From UBA1794 sp964439955 (GTDB taxonomy: Bacteria > Bacteroidota > Bacteroidia > Bacteroidales > Bacteroidaceae), in the NCBI GenBank assembly GCA_964439955.1, contig CAYTPX010000007.1, positions 11,189 through 75,188 of the forward strand: a stretch of DNA of 64,000 nucleotides. Direction: 5' to 3'. Every line of letters starts with the position of its first letter. Positions within the stretch are counted from its first letter, which is position 1. Shown in pieces: positions 24,309 to 34,245 of the stretch. The notes under the pieces were generated by a model. The model was not told the DNA's origin. It did no database searches and saw only the letters and a program-made list of their open reading frames with translations. The position numbers and the translations under genes were made by a program.

Positions 24309-26321
24309 TTATAGCATTTCCTTCACTTGTTTGTAGACATTCTCGGCTGTGAAACCGAGCTTTTCGTCAAGTACCTTATAGGGGGCGGAGAAACCGAATG
24401 AGTTGAGCCCCCAGACTTTCCCGTGTGCGCCGACAAGGCCTTGCAGGTTTACGGGCAAACCGGCAGTCAGGCCGAATGTCTTGGCTTCGGCGGGTAGGAC
24501 GCTCTCTTGGTATTCTTTGCTTTGGGTACGGAACAAACCTTCGGACGGCGCGGAGACGATGCGGACTTTCACCCCGTCTTTGCGTAAAAGGGCGGCGCCT
24601 GCAACCAATGTGGAGACTTCGGACCCGCTTGCCACAAGTATGATGTCGGGCTGGGCGTCAGATCCGGCTACGATATAAGCGCCCTTTTCCGTTTGGGTGT
24701 AGTCGTTTCCTTCGGGAAGCATCTCGATATTTTGGCGGGAGAGGATGAGCCCTGTGGGAGAACACGTGTTCTCCATGGCCAAACGCCATGCTTGGGTGGT
24801 CTCTTCGGCATCGGCAGGGCGCAAGACAAGCATGGAGTTCCGTCCGTGGTGGTTCTGTAATTTTTCCATCAGGCGGATCTGTGCCTCTTGTTCTACGGGC
24901 TCGTGGGTCGGACCGTCTTCGCCTACGCGGAATGCGTCGTGCGTCCAAATAAACTTGACGGGCAACTCCATGAGCGCTGCCATGCGGACTGCCGGTTTCA
25001 TGTAGTCGGAGAATACGAAGAACGTCCCGCACGCAGGGATGACACCGCCATGCAGAGCCATGCCGATGCAGCAACATGCCATCGTAAGTTCTGCCACCCC
25101 GGCTTGGAAGAATGCTCCGGTGAAGTCGCCCTTGCTGAAGGCGTGGGTTTTCTTGAGGAACCCGTCGGTTTTGTCCGAGTTGCTTAGGTCGGCGGAAGCG
25201 CAAATCATGTTTTCAACTTGCTCGGCTAACGCTCCTAACACCGTGGCCGATGCGGCGCGCGTTGCAGCACCGGCTTTCTGTTGGATGGCATCCCAATTGA
25301 CTTGGGGTGCTTTCCCGCTGAAGAATTGTTCTAACTTTTCGGCCAAGGCGGGGTTGGCTTTTGCCCAAGCAACTTTAGCCGCGTGTTTTTCCGCAACGAT
25401 TTCTTTCAATTCCGCTGCCCGTTTGGCGTAAAGTTCTTGCACTTCGGGGAAAATGACGAAGGGGTTTTCCGGATTCCCGCCGAGTGCTTTGACCGTGTTG
25501 GCGTAGGCATCTCCTCCAAGCGGGGCACCATGTGTTGCGCAGTTGCGTTCGTAGCTGGACCCGTCTGCCTTCAAAGCGCCTTTCCCCATGATTGTTTTTC
25601 CAATAATCAATGTGGGGCGTTCTTTTTCCGCTTGTGCTTCCTGGAGAGCTTTGCGTATCTCATCCGGGTTGTTCCCGTCGATTGTGATGACTTTCCAGTT
25701 CCAAGATTCGTATTTCTGTGCCACGTTTTCGCAGGTCACGGCAGCACATTCGGTAGAGAGCTGTATGTCGTTGGAATCATAAAACATGATTAAGTTGTCC
25801 AGCCCGAGGGTTCCGGCAATGCGGCCTGCGCCTTGTGAGATTTCTTCTTGCACGCCTCCGTCGGAGATATAGGCGTAGATGGTTTGCCCCATTACCTCGT
25901 CGCCGAACCGGGCGTTCAAGAATTTAGCGGCTATGGCGGCACCTACGGCATAGCAGTGCCCTTGTCCGAGCGGGCCTGAGGTGTTTTCAATTCCGCGCAT
26001 CACGTCTACCTCTGGATGCCCGGGGCAAGGAGAATCCCATTGGCGGAAGCGGGCGAGCTCTTCCATCGAGAATTTGCCCGTCAGCGCCAAGATAGAGTAG
26101 AGCATGGGCGACATGTGTCCAGGGTCAAGGAAGAACCGGTCGCGGCCTTCCCAGCGTGGGTTCTCTGGGTCGTAGACTAAGAATTCGGAAAAGAGTACAT
26201 TGACGAAATCTGCTCCGCCCATTGCTCCTCCGGGATGGCCCGAATTGGCTTTTTCCACCATTGAGGCGGCTAAAATACGCACGTTGTCCGCAGCGCGGTT
26301 CATCAGTTTGCTATCATTCAT
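24309..26321 (-). CDS. tkt: Transketolase
   Basis: Thiamine-diphosphate enzyme of the non-oxidative pentose phosphate pathway. The 670-residue length is typical. N-terminal GHPGGAMGGAD near residue 28, FLDPGHMSPMLYS, GPLGQGHCYAVG, and the cofactor-binding SDGGVQEEISQGAG (the GDG motif is SDG G here) precede the pyrimidine-domain segment THDAFRVGEDGPTHEPVEQ with its conserved catalytic histidine and Glu region. It lies 81 nt after the GH51 gene in the same direction, linking arabinose-derived xylulose 5-phosphate to central metabolism. No RBS of Shine-Dalgarno type is visible, which is normal in this phylum. Confidence 0.96.
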   Translation of the reverse strand: MNDSKLMNRAADNVRILAASMVEKANSGHPGGAMGGADFVNVLFSEFLVYDPENPRWEGRDRFFLDPGHMSPMLYSILALTGKFSMEELARFRQWDSPCPGHPEVDVMRGIENTSGPLGQGHCYAVGAAIAAKFLNARFGDEVMGQTIYAYISDGGVQEEISQGAGRIAGTLGLDNLIMFYDSNDIQLSTECAAVTCENVAQKYESWNWKVITIDGNNPDEIRKALQEAQAEKERPTLIIGKTIMGKGALKADGSSYERNCATHGAPLGGDAYANTVKALGGNPENPFVIFPEVQELYAKRAAELKEIVAEKHAAKVAWAKANPALAEKLEQFFSGKAPQVNWDAIQQKAGAATRAASATVLGALAEQVENMICASADLSNSDKTDGFLKKTHAFSKGDFTGAFFQAGVAELTMACCCIGMALHGGVIPACGTFFVFSDYMKPAVRMAALMELPVKFIWTHDAFRVGEDGPTHEPVEQEAQIRLMEKLQNHHGRNSMLVLRPADAEETTQAWRLAMENTCSPTGLILSRQNIEMLPEGNDYTQTEKGAYIVAGSDAQPDIILVASGSEVSTLVAGAALLRKDGVKVRIVSAPSEGLFRTQSKEYQESVLPAEAKTFGLTAGLPVNLQGLVGAHGKVWGLNSFGFSAPYKVLDEKLGFTAENVYKQVKEML

Positions 26322-26402
26322 ATTATCGTCGGTATATTTATATATGTGTTTTCTTGTTTGAAAGCAGGCGGCTTCCGGATAGGTAATGCTTATGCAAAAA
26401 TA

Positions 26403-27977
26403 TTATTTCAATTCGAGAACGGCAATACTTTTTGCAGGAAGTTTTACTTTTAATGTGCCATTGTCCCATTTTGCTCCTTCGAATGTCGTCGGGGTTACAG
26501 CGTCGGGATTCTCAAAGGTATTGTGGGCATCGATGTTTGGGGCGGTTAAGATTCGTCCGCTTATGGTTTTTGCATTGGTCGATGCGGGCATTTTGATGGT
26601 CACTTCGTTGTCGTTTTCCAAATCCACGTTGGCCAAGCTGATGTGGATTACCCCGTCGGGGTCTTTCGAGGCGGTAGCGCTGATGACAGGCACTTTCTCG
26701 TTGAAGCGGATGTTGGGTTTCATGGTAATTCCCAATGTGTCACATTTTAAGTCGAGGGGCAAATAGGTTGCATCTTGGTGCACATTGTACATTTCAAACA
26801 CATGGTATGTAGGCGTCAGCACCATTTTTTCGTCTTTGGTCAGCACCATTGACTGGAGCACGTTGGCCACCTGTGCGATATTGGCCATCTTCAGGCGGTC
26901 TGTGTACTTATGGAATACGTTGAGGGAGAGGGCTGCCACAAATGCGTCGCGGAGGGTGTTCTGCTGGTAGAGATGGCCTCTGACCGTACCGGGTTCTTCG
27001 TCCCACCAAGTGCCCCATTCATCAAGGAAGAGGGCTACGCGTTTTCTGGGGTCGGTCTTGTCCATTATGGCAGAATGTCTCTTGATAACGTCTTCCACCT
27101 CTAAGCATTTGGCCAGTGTCCAATAGTATTCGTCGGGACTGAACTGCGTGGCCGAGCCTTTCGACCCGCTCCATCCGGGCACGGTGTAGTAGTGGAGCGA
27201 CAACGCGTTCATGTTCCCTGCTGCCCGTTCCATGAGGACTCGTGTCCAGTTTTCGTCGTAGTCGCTGGCTCCGCTGGCTATCTTGTAGAGCCGGTTCCCG
27301 TCGTAATTGCGGCAATAGGTGGAGTAGCGGCGATAGAGGTCGGCATAATATTCCGGGCGCATACTGCCGCCACAGCCCCAGCTTTCATTTCCTACGCCAA
27401 GATATTTCACCTTCCAGGGCTTTTCCCTTCCGTTTTCCCGGCGCAGGTTGGCCATGGGCGAGTCGCTGTCCGAAGTCATGTACTCAACCCATTTGGCCAG
27501 TTCTTCCACGGTGCCGCTGCCCACATTGCCGCTGATGTAAGGTTCGCATCCGAGGAGTTCGCACAAGTTCAAGAACTCGTGTGTCCCAAAACTGTTGTCC
27601 TCCACGGTCCCTCCCCAGTTGTTGTTTACCATTTTGGGGCGTTGCTCACGGGGGCCAATGCCGTCGCGCCAGTGGTATTCATCGGCGAAGCAGCCGCCCG
27701 GCCAGCGCATCACGGGCACTTTCAGTTTCTTCAACGCTTCGAGCACGTCGTTGCGGTATCCGTTGGTGTTGGGGATGGGGGAGTCCTCACCCACCCATAT
27801 TCCCCCGTAGATACAGGTGCCCAGGTGTTCGGCAAATTGGCCGTAGATTTCTTTCGGGATGACGTGTTCGCCTTGGTCGGCATGGAGTATGATTTCCGCC
27901 GTGTTTTGCGCCCCGGCCACCGGGGCAACAGCCAAGAATGCGGAGGCGAGCATGAGGTTTTTCATGTTACTTTTCAT
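26403..27977 (-). CDS. Exported alpha-L-arabinofuranosidase, GH51
   Basis: Releases terminal alpha-L-arabinofuranose from arabinan or arabinoxylan side chains. A signal peptide (MKSNMKNLMLASAFLAVAPVAGAQ) leads a GH51 (beta/alpha)8 domain and C-terminal beta-sandwich, 524 residues in all. The acid/base glutamate is in YLGVGNESWGCGG near residue 200 and the nucleophile in LFLDEWGTWWDEEPG near residue 320; PVMRWPGGCFADEYHWRD is also typical. An AAAGGAGAAA sequence ends 6 nt before the first ATG and decides that start over ATG at codon 5. Its place between GH97 and tkt supports a role in feeding araBAD. Confidence 0.93.
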   Translation of the reverse strand: MKSNMKNLMLASAFLAVAPVAGAQNTAEIILHADQGEHVIPKEIYGQFAEHLGTCIYGGIWVGEDSPIPNTNGYRNDVLEALKKLKVPVMRWPGGCFADEYHWRDGIGPREQRPKMVNNNWGGTVEDNSFGTHEFLNLCELLGCEPYISGNVGSGTVEELAKWVEYMTSDSDSPMANLRRENGREKPWKVKYLGVGNESWGCGGSMRPEYYADLYRRYSTYCRNYDGNRLYKIASGASDYDENWTRVLMERAAGNMNALSLHYYTVPGWSGSKGSATQFSPDEYYWTLAKCLEVEDVIKRHSAIMDKTDPRKRVALFLDEWGTWWDEEPGTVRGHLYQQNTLRDAFVAALSLNVFHKYTDRLKMANIAQVANVLQSMVLTKDEKMVLTPTYHVFEMYNVHQDATYLPLDLKCDTLGITMKPNIRFNEKVPVISATASKDPDGVIHISLANVDLENDNEVTIKMPASTNAKTISGRILTAPNIDAHNTFENPDAVTPTTFEGAKWDNGTLKVKLPAKSIAVLELK

Positions 27978-28023
27978 GTTTTCTCCTTTTTTGAGTGGTT
28001 ATTTTTTCGGTGGAATCTTATTT

Positions 28024-29961
28024 TTATTTTACGAAGACTGCGCCCCCGTTGGGGATAATTTCAAACGATACCGTCCCGTCTTCCTTCACTCTCTGTTTCT
28101 TGAGTCCGGGCGTTTGGTTTTTTTGGTCGAAGTAGTAATCGACTTCCTCACCTGCGAGCATCGGGAACGCGAGCTTCAATTTCAGCGGCTCTTGCGTGGC
28201 GTTGACGGCAGCGACGTACCATTTGTCGCCATGTCGCCGTGCCAAGACGCAATACTTGCCCGGATAGCCGTCGATAAAGCGGGTCTCGTCCCAGACGGTG
28301 GGTACGTGCTTCAGGTATTCCAAGGCTATCTCCGGCGCGTCTTGCAGGTTGTTGGGGGCAAGGGCGAAGTTCTGTATCGGGTTCTGGAAGAGGATGGTCG
28401 TGGCCAACTGGAACACGTCGGTCGTCATTCGGGTCGTGCCGCCGTTGTTCTCCCGGTTGAGGCGTTTGTTGAGGAAGCATCCCCCGAATTCCATGCAACC
28501 CACGGTGTTTCGGATGAAGGGGTGGAGGGTGGCGTTGTAGGCTTCCTCGTCGCAGAAGTGTTGGTTGAATATCAGGTTTTCCGAAGCCAGTACGGCTTCG
28601 CTGCCGACATAGTTGGGGTACATGCGTTCCCATCCGCGGGGCAGGGTGCAGCCGTGGAAGATGACCATCAGCCCGTAGTCGTCTGCGTCGCTGAGGATGG
28701 CTTCGTAGAGGCGCATGGTCTCTTGTTTGTCCCCGCCGAAAAAGTCCACTTTAATGCCTTTTACGCCCAGTTCCTGCAACCATCTCATCTCGCGCTTGCG
28801 GATGATGGGGTTGTCCATCAGGTTGGTGGGGCTTTGTTCGATGTCGTTCCAATATCCGCTCGAGCTGTACCAGAGGAAGAGTGCCACGCCTTTCTTCTTG
28901 GCATAGGCGGCAAGTTCTTCCATCCGTTTGTGCCCGATGGTTTGGTCCCACCAGCAGTCGATCAGGACGTATTCATATCCCATGGCGCAGGCCAAGTCGA
29001 TGTAGCGTACTTGGTCGTCGAAATTGACACTTCCGTCTTGCCAGAGTATCCAACTCCATGTGCCCCGGCCGTAGCGGTAGTCGTGTTTCGTTTCATAGAG
29101 GGGTTCCACTACGTCCCAAGGCACGGTGGTTTCCACGATGGGCTTCAGGTTGTCGCCCACGGTGATGGTACGCCAAGGCGTAAGTGCCGGGAGTGACATG
29201 CCGGGGGCCACGGTCCCGTTCCCATTGTTTTCCTCCGGTAGGGGGAAGGCTATGGTGTAAAGCCCCGAGGCGTCGGCATCGCTCAAGTGGGAAGCGCAGT
29301 ACTTGCTGTCAACCCCGGTCTCGCTGACGAGCGCCCATCCGTCGTCGCCGATGCGGAACAGGCAGGGGAACGTGAAGCCGTGGCCATATTGGGAAGGAGT
29401 GCCCATGGGCTCGTCGGCTTTGTATTCTTCTTCATAGCTGGGCTTGGTTCTTTTCCAGCCTATCATGGCGTCGCTTTGCGGGCAGAGGAAGGTGGTCGTC
29501 TGGCCGGGGAAGCGGAAGCCGGTGGCCTCGCGTTGGATGGTGCAGCTTCCCGTCTCGCCGTTTTTGGGGAGCAGGTAGCGGAAGGCGATGTCGTTGTTGC
29601 TCACCCGGAAGATGACGCTCATCACGTCCTTTTTCCCATCCGTGAAGTTGCAGGCCAGTTCATTGGCTTGGTAGTGGACGCGGCTGGTCTTGATGCGGTC
29701 CAAGCTGTAGTGCTCGTCGATTGTCCGGCTCTTTTCGTCTTTGAGGGTAAGGCCTTGGGTGAAGTCGCCGATGTTGGTCTCCACTCCGAGCGGGGACTGC
29801 TCCAAGATTTGTTTCCCTTTGTAGGTTACGCTATAGACGGGTTTGCCGTTTTCGGTGGTGATTTCAACCGAAAGGTTCCCGTCGGGGCTCTCGACTTTGC
29901 TTTGCGCCCCAAGGAGGGAGGGCAGGAACAGGGAGGCGGATAATAGGGTTCTTAGATTCAT
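28024..29961 (-). CDS. Exported glycoside hydrolase, GH97
   Basis: GH97 alpha-glycosidase of 645 residues with a signal peptide (MNLRTLLSASLFLPSLLGAQ), an N-terminal beta-sandwich beginning SPDGNLSVEI, a catalytic TIM barrel and a short C-terminal beta domain. YVLIDCWWDQ and the strand LGVKGIKVDFFGGDKQ lie in the barrel; an aspartate at KVDF is the nucleophile in retaining GH97 (alpha-galactosidase-type) members, whereas SusB-type inverting members use glutamates elsewhere. So alpha-galactosidase or a related retaining activity is likely, which suits the neighbouring galactose genes; the exact substrate is inferred. ATG 29961 is chosen because upstream in-frame codons are repeat cluster R6. 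Confidence 0.88.
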   Translation of the reverse strand: MNLRTLLSASLFLPSLLGAQSKVESPDGNLSVEITTENGKPVYSVTYKGKQILEQSPLGVETNIGDFTQGLTLKDEKSRTIDEHYSLDRIKTSRVHYQANELACNFTDGKKDVMSVIFRVSNNDIAFRYLLPKNGETGSCTIQREATGFRFPGQTTTFLCPQSDAMIGWKRTKPSYEEEYKADEPMGTPSQYGHGFTFPCLFRIGDDGWALVSETGVDSKYCASHLSDADASGLYTIAFPLPEENNGNGTVAPGMSLPALTPWRTITVGDNLKPIVETTVPWDVVEPLYETKHDYRYGRGTWSWILWQDGSVNFDDQVRYIDLACAMGYEYVLIDCWWDQTIGHKRMEELAAYAKKKGVALFLWYSSSGYWNDIEQSPTNLMDNPIIRKREMRWLQELGVKGIKVDFFGGDKQETMRLYEAILSDADDYGLMVIFHGCTLPRGWERMYPNYVGSEAVLASENLIFNQHFCDEEAYNATLHPFIRNTVGCMEFGGCFLNKRLNRENNGGTTRMTTDVFQLATTILFQNPIQNFALAPNNLQDAPEIALEYLKHVPTVWDETRFIDGYPGKYCVLARRHGDKWYVAAVNATQEPLKLKLAFPMLAGEEVDYYFDQKNQTPGLKKQRVKEDGTVSFEIIPNGGAVFVK

Positions 29962-30065
29962 GCTCAATAGGATTTTAGGGGTTGTTTTTGTTCTTTTCTG
30001 GGGTGGCCTGTGGAAAAGGGGCGGCCTTTCATGGAGTATGCGGGGGAGCGTGCGTTGCCTTCCTC

Positions 30066-30130
30066 GGAAAGTGGTTGCGCCTTTCAGGAAAACGTGCGGC
30101 GCTTTTCCCGTAAAGTGCCGGGGGAAATCC
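30066..30130. repeat. Palindromic repeat cluster R6 (3 units)
   Basis: Units at 30066-30086 (GGAAAGTGG), 30087-30109 (GGAAAACGTG / GCGCTTTTCCC) and 30110-30130, between araB and the GH97 gene. Confidence 0.7.
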
Positions 30131-30165
30131 CGGAAGCAGGCGGAGCCGTCTCTAATAAGACTAAT

Positions 30166-30203
30166 TCCCGGGAAGGAGTTCCCATGCAACTCCTCCCCGG
30201 GAG
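30166..30203 (-). terminator. araB terminator
   Basis: TCCCGGGAAGGAGTT (30166-30180) pairs with AACTCCTCCCCGGGA (30188-30202) with one mismatch; flanking GACT/AGTC can extend it. It is 30 nt past the araB stop and probably ends the galM1-araRDAB transcript, though the T run is poor. Confidence 0.65.
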
Positions 30204-30231
30204 ATCAGTCCGTTGTCCAGCCCGTGGGGCT

Positions 30232-31830
30232 TCATTTCTTGCAGGCCACTGCCTTCTCTTCGATGGGCAGGCAGGCCTTGTAGTTCTCGATGTAGGCGTT
30301 GAATCCCTTCACGTCTTCGGGCAAGGGCTTGATTTCGATACCTGCGTCGCCTGCGAATACCTGTTCGTCCAGATATTCGGCAAGGGGCAGCTTCTTCTCG
30401 TTGTTTACCAAGTAGGCAGCCAGCAGTGCGATGCCCCATGCCCCGCCTTCGCCCGCGGTTTCCATCACCGAGATGGGGGAGTTGAGCGCAGCGGCCAATA
30501 TCCGCTGGCCTACGCCCTTGGTCCGGAAAAGCCCGCCGTGTCCGGTGATGCGGTCTATGCGTATCTTCTCCTCGTTGAAGAGGATGTCGTTGCCGATCTT
30601 GAGCACGGCCACCGAAGCGTAGAGGTGCGCGCGCATCAGGTTGGCAAGGGTGAACTTGTCGTTTGCCGAACGTATGAACAGCGGCCGTCCTTCAGGCAGC
30701 CCCGTCACCGGTTCCCCGGAGAAGTAATTGTAGGCCATCAGGCCTCCGCAGTCCGCCTGTCCGGTCATGGCGTGGTTATACAACTTCCCGAAGAGCTCGT
30801 CCATGTCTACGGGCACTCCTATCAGCTCTTGGTATTCCTTGAACACCCCGACCCATGCGTTCAAGTCGGAAGTGCAGTTGTTGCAGTGTACCATGGCCAC
30901 GAGGCTTCCGTCGGGCGTGGTTACCATGTCGATCATTTCGTAGGGCTTCGACAAATCTTTCTCCAGCACAATCATGGAGAAAGAGGACGTTCCGGCCGAA
31001 ACGTTGCCCGTGCGTTGCTTGACCGCGTTGGTGGCCACCATTCCGGTGCCTGCGTCGCCTTCGGGAGGGCAGACAGGGATACCCGGCTTCAAATGGCCGG
31101 ATACGTCCAGCCTCTTCGCGCCCTCGGGCGTAAGGAAGCCTGCCTCCTCGCCGGCAAGCAATACTTTGGGCAGGATGTCGGCAAGTTTCCAACTGAAGCC
31201 TTCTGGCTCAATCAGTTTGTCGAACTTCTCCACCATCTCTGCCGAGTAGTTCTTGGTAGCGGGGTCGATGGGAATCATGCCTGATGCGTCGCCGATGCCC
31301 AACACCTTCTTGCCCGTTATCTGCCAATGCACATATCCTGCCAAGGTAGTGAGGAAGTCGATGTCCTTCACGTGCTCCTCATGGTTCAGGATGGCTTGGT
31401 ACAGGTGGGAAATGCTCCAGCGCAGGGGGATGTTGTAGACAAACAACTCCGAGAGAACCGCTGCGGCTTGCGCGGTGTTGGTATTCCGCCAAGTGCGGAA
31501 GGGGGCGAGTATTTCCTGTTTTTCGTTGAATGCCATGTAGCCATGCATCATGGCGCTGACGCCGATGGCCGCGAGGCTTTCGATTTCGATGTCATACTGT
31601 TCCTTGACGTTCTTGCGCAGGTCGGCATAGCTGTCTTGGAGGCCATACCAGATGGCCTCCACGCTGTACGTCCACAAGCCGTCTACCAGTTGGTTCTCCC
31701 ATACGTGGCTTCCTTGGGCGATGGGCTTGTTTTCTTGGTCAATCAAGACGGCCTTTATGCGCGTCGAGCCGAACTCGATGCCCAAAATGGCCTTGCCCGA
31801 TTGGATGGTTGATTTAGGATCCATGTTCAT
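30232..31830 (-). CDS. araB: FGGY-family pentulose kinase, probable L-ribulokinase
   Basis: FGGY carbohydrate kinase of 532 residues. The N-terminal ATP-grasp strand (ILGIEFGSTRIKAVLID), a central MHGYMAF segment and the C-terminal FGGY signature region (DRITGHGGLFRTKGVGQRILAAAL) are present. The subfamily is the xylulokinase-like group that serves as ribulokinase in Bacteroides arabinose clusters rather than the classical AraB. Its position directly after araA (44 nt) and in a block with araD and araR is the reason for the araB call; the sequence alone would also allow xylulokinase. Confidence 0.85.
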   Translation of the reverse strand: MNMDPKSTIQSGKAILGIEFGSTRIKAVLIDQENKPIAQGSHVWENQLVDGLWTYSVEAIWYGLQDSYADLRKNVKEQYDIEIESLAAIGVSAMMHGYMAFNEKQEILAPFRTWRNTNTAQAAAVLSELFVYNIPLRWSISHLYQAILNHEEHVKDIDFLTTLAGYVHWQITGKKVLGIGDASGMIPIDPATKNYSAEMVEKFDKLIEPEGFSWKLADILPKVLLAGEEAGFLTPEGAKRLDVSGHLKPGIPVCPPEGDAGTGMVATNAVKQRTGNVSAGTSSFSMIVLEKDLSKPYEMIDMVTTPDGSLVAMVHCNNCTSDLNAWVGVFKEYQELIGVPVDMDELFGKLYNHAMTGQADCGGLMAYNYFSGEPVTGLPEGRPLFIRSANDKFTLANLMRAHLYASVAVLKIGNDILFNEEKIRIDRITGHGGLFRTKGVGQRILAAALNSPISVMETAGEGGAWGIALLAAYLVNNEKKLPLAEYLDEQVFAGDAGIEIKPLPEDVKGFNAYIENYKACLPIEEKAVACKK

Positions 31831-31874
31831 GGTCTTTGGTTCATTATCGGTTTGGCGTATGTGGAAGCGTGGGA

Positions 31875-33401
31875 TTAGCAGAGGGCTTTGTTCAGCATGT
31901 AGTACACTTCGTTCATGCGCAGCTCCTTCTTGAAGCCGCTGAGGGTGGTGTCTTTGCTGATATGTACCATCTCAATTCCGGCAATCTCGGCATAGTCTTC
32001 CCAATATTCGGCGGTGAGGTCGTAGGAGAAGCAGGAGTGGTGCGTCCCTCCGGCCAGAATCCATGCTCCTGCGCCGACTTCGAAATTGGGCATGGGCTTC
32101 CACAATGCGGAAGCTACGGGCAACTTGGGCAGCGGTTTGGGCTCGATGCATTCCACATCGTTTACTATCAAACGGAAGCGGTTGCCGAGGTCGATGACGG
32201 TAGCGGTGCATCCTGTGCCGGTTTTGGAGGTGAATACCAGCCGTGCGGTTTCGCTCTTGCGGATTCCGATGCCCAAGAAGTGTACTTCCAAGCGGGGCTT
32301 TTGCGCTGCGATGAGCGGGCAAACTTCCAGCATGTGCGCCTGCAGTATGGAACTGTTCCCGCCGTCGAAGTTCAAAGTATAGTCCTCGAGGAAGGAGCAG
32401 CCATGGGGCAATCCTTGGTTCATGACCCATACGGTGCGGTACAGGGCTGCCGATTTCCAATCGCCCTCTGCGCCGAAACCGTACCCTTCGGCCATCAAAC
32501 GTTGCGATGCCAACCCGGGGATTTGGTCGAAGTAGCTGCCATCGGTTTGGCCCAAGTCGTCGAAATTCGTGGTGAAGCCTTTGGCTCCCTTGTCTTTGAG
32601 GATGGCGCGGAGTGCCAGTTCGGCTTTGGCCGCGTTGCGTACCTTCTCGTAGGCGGGGGAATTCTTGTCCTCCAGTTGCGCGTCGTGCTCGTAGAGGCTG
32701 AAGTATTCGGCTACCAGGTTGTCCACGTCGGCATCCTTGACTTGGGCATGGTAGCCCATCAGTTCGCTCACGGGGCAGTAGTCCACGTGGTAGCCCATGC
32801 GCATTTCGGCTTCCACCTTGTCGCCGTCGGTCACGGCCACGTTGTTCATCTGGTCGCCGAAGCGGATGATGAGCATGTCTTGTGCGTCAGCCCATGCGGC
32901 GCAGACGCGCATCCATACGGCTATCTTGTGCTGGGTTTCCTCGTCCTGCCAATAGCCTACCACTACTTTGCGGCGGATGCGCATGCGGGTACAGATGTGC
33001 CCGAATTCGCGGTCGCCATGGGCCGATTGGTTCAAGTTCATGAAGTCCATGTCCATCGTGTCCCAGGGAATTTCCCGGTTGTATTGCGTGTGCAGGTGGA
33101 GAAGGGGCTTTTTCAACTGCTGGAGGCCGTGGATCCACATTTTGGCCGGGGAGAACGTGTGCATCCATGTGATGACGCCCACGCACTTCCCGTCGTTGTT
33201 GGCGGCTTTGAACACGGCTTCCACTTCTTTCGAAGAGTTTGCGGTTCCTTTGTACACGACCTTTATGGGGAGTTTGCCGCTTTGGTTCAGCCCTTCTACC
33301 ATGTCATTCGAGTGGGCATCTACGGCTTTTACTGCATCGCCTCCGTAAAGGAGCTGAGCCCCTGTTACGAACCATACTTCATAGTTATTGAAAGCGTCCA
33401 T
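31875..33401 (-). CDS. araA: L-arabinose isomerase
   Basis: Converts L-arabinose to L-ribulose in the cytoplasm. The 508-residue protein begins MDAFNNYEVWFVTGAQLLYGGD, with the conserved TGxQxLYG segment, and contains WMHTFSPAKMWI, HLHTQYNREIPWDTMDMDFMNLNQSAHGDREFG and EDYTLNFDGGNSSILQAHMLEVCP. The manganese-ligand glutamates and histidines of the family lie in these segments and near the C-terminal HHSCFSYDL. It sits between araD and araB on the same strand. Confidence 0.97.
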   Translation of the reverse strand: MDAFNNYEVWFVTGAQLLYGGDAVKAVDAHSNDMVEGLNQSGKLPIKVVYKGTANSSKEVEAVFKAANNDGKCVGVITWMHTFSPAKMWIHGLQQLKKPLLHLHTQYNREIPWDTMDMDFMNLNQSAHGDREFGHICTRMRIRRKVVVGYWQDEETQHKIAVWMRVCAAWADAQDMLIIRFGDQMNNVAVTDGDKVEAEMRMGYHVDYCPVSELMGYHAQVKDADVDNLVAEYFSLYEHDAQLEDKNSPAYEKVRNAAKAELALRAILKDKGAKGFTTNFDDLGQTDGSYFDQIPGLASQRLMAEGYGFGAEGDWKSAALYRTVWVMNQGLPHGCSFLEDYTLNFDGGNSSILQAHMLEVCPLIAAQKPRLEVHFLGIGIRKSETARLVFTSKTGTGCTATVIDLGNRFRLIVNDVECIEPKPLPKLPVASALWKPMPNFEVGAGAWILAGGTHHSCFSYDLTAEYWEDYAEIAGIEMVHISKDTTLSGFKKELRMNEVYYMLNKALC

Positions 33402-33461
33402 TGTGATTTGAGTTTTAGGTTTTAGTTGATGGATTCCTTGTTTTTGTTTTTGGCCTTTGTA

Positions 33462-33526
33462 GGGAAAGGGGCAGCGGTTTCCGTCCCGGCCGGCAGGGCT
33501 TTTGGCGGAAACCGCTGGCGCTTTCC
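33462..33526. repeat. Palindromic repeat cluster R7 / araD-araA hairpin
   Basis: Units at 33462-33482 and 33507-33526. CAGCGGTTTCCG (33472-33483) is the exact reverse complement of CGGAAACCGCTG (33506-33517), so the pair forms a 12-bp hairpin in the 126-nt gap between araD and araA and may lower read-through or set their ratio. Confidence 0.6.
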
Positions 33527-33527
33527 T

Positions 33528-34217
33528 TTATTTCTTTTGCCCGTAGTAGGCATTGGGGCCGTGTTTACGGCTGAAATGCTTCTCTACCAAGAGGGGGTTC
33601 ATGGTGAGCGAAGGGTTCACGGTGTAGGCGATGAAGGCCATCTTGGCCACCTGTTCCATTACTACGGCGTTGTGTACCGCGTCGTTTGCGTCCTTGCCCC
33701 AGGAGAACGGGCCGTGGTTCTTTACCAACACCCCCGGCGTGTGCATGGGATCCATGCCCGCAAAACGTTTGATTATGACGTGTCCGGTTTCCAGTTCGTA
33801 TTGGCCTTTTACCTCTTCCTCGGTCATGTCGGCCGTGCAGGGGATGGCTTCGTGGAAGTAGTCGGCATGCGTCGTCCCGATGTTGGGGATGTCCTTCCCG
33901 GCCTGCGCCCAAGCGGTCGCATAGGTGGAGTGCGTGTGCACCACTCCGCCGGTTTCGGGGAATGCCTTGTAAATGGCCAAGTGGGTGGGGGTGTCAGAGG
34001 AGGGGCGGAGGCCGCCTTCCACTATTTTCCCTTCCAAGTCCACGACCACCATGTCGGAGGCCTTCATCGTTTCGTACGATACGCCACTGGGCTTGATGAC
34101 TACCAGCCCGCTTGCGCGGTCGATGCCGGAGACATTGCCCCAGGTAAAGATGACTAATCCGTGTTTCACCAAGTCCAAGTTGGCTTGAAACACCTTTGTC
34201 TTGAGTTCTTCTAACAT
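33528..34217 (-). CDS. araD: L-ribulose-5-phosphate 4-epimerase
   Basis: Class II aldolase-type zinc enzyme converting L-ribulose 5-phosphate to D-xylulose 5-phosphate. The 229-residue length is standard. The substrate/metal motifs are GNVSGIDRASGLVVIKPSGV near residue 28, GGVVHTHSTYATAWAQ near residue 93 and the NHGPFSWGKD segment near 150, with zinc histidines in the second and third. The C-terminal EKHFSRKHGPNAYYGQ is typical. Preceded by araR (28 nt). Confidence 0.96.
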   Translation of the reverse strand: MLEELKTKVFQANLDLVKHGLVIFTWGNVSGIDRASGLVVIKPSGVSYETMKASDMVVVDLEGKIVEGGLRPSSDTPTHLAIYKAFPETGGVVHTHSTYATAWAQAGKDIPNIGTTHADYFHEAIPCTADMTEEEVKGQYELETGHVIIKRFAGMDPMHTPGVLVKNHGPFSWGKDANDAVHNAVVMEQVAKMAFIAYTVNPSLTMNPLLVEKHFSRKHGPNAYYGQKK

Positions 34218-34245
34218 GATATTTTTTGTTTTCTCTTTTTAACCA

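Noticed and set aside
29962..30189. Longer GH97 start
   Set aside because: The added residues are encoded by repeat cluster R6 and would bury the signal peptide.
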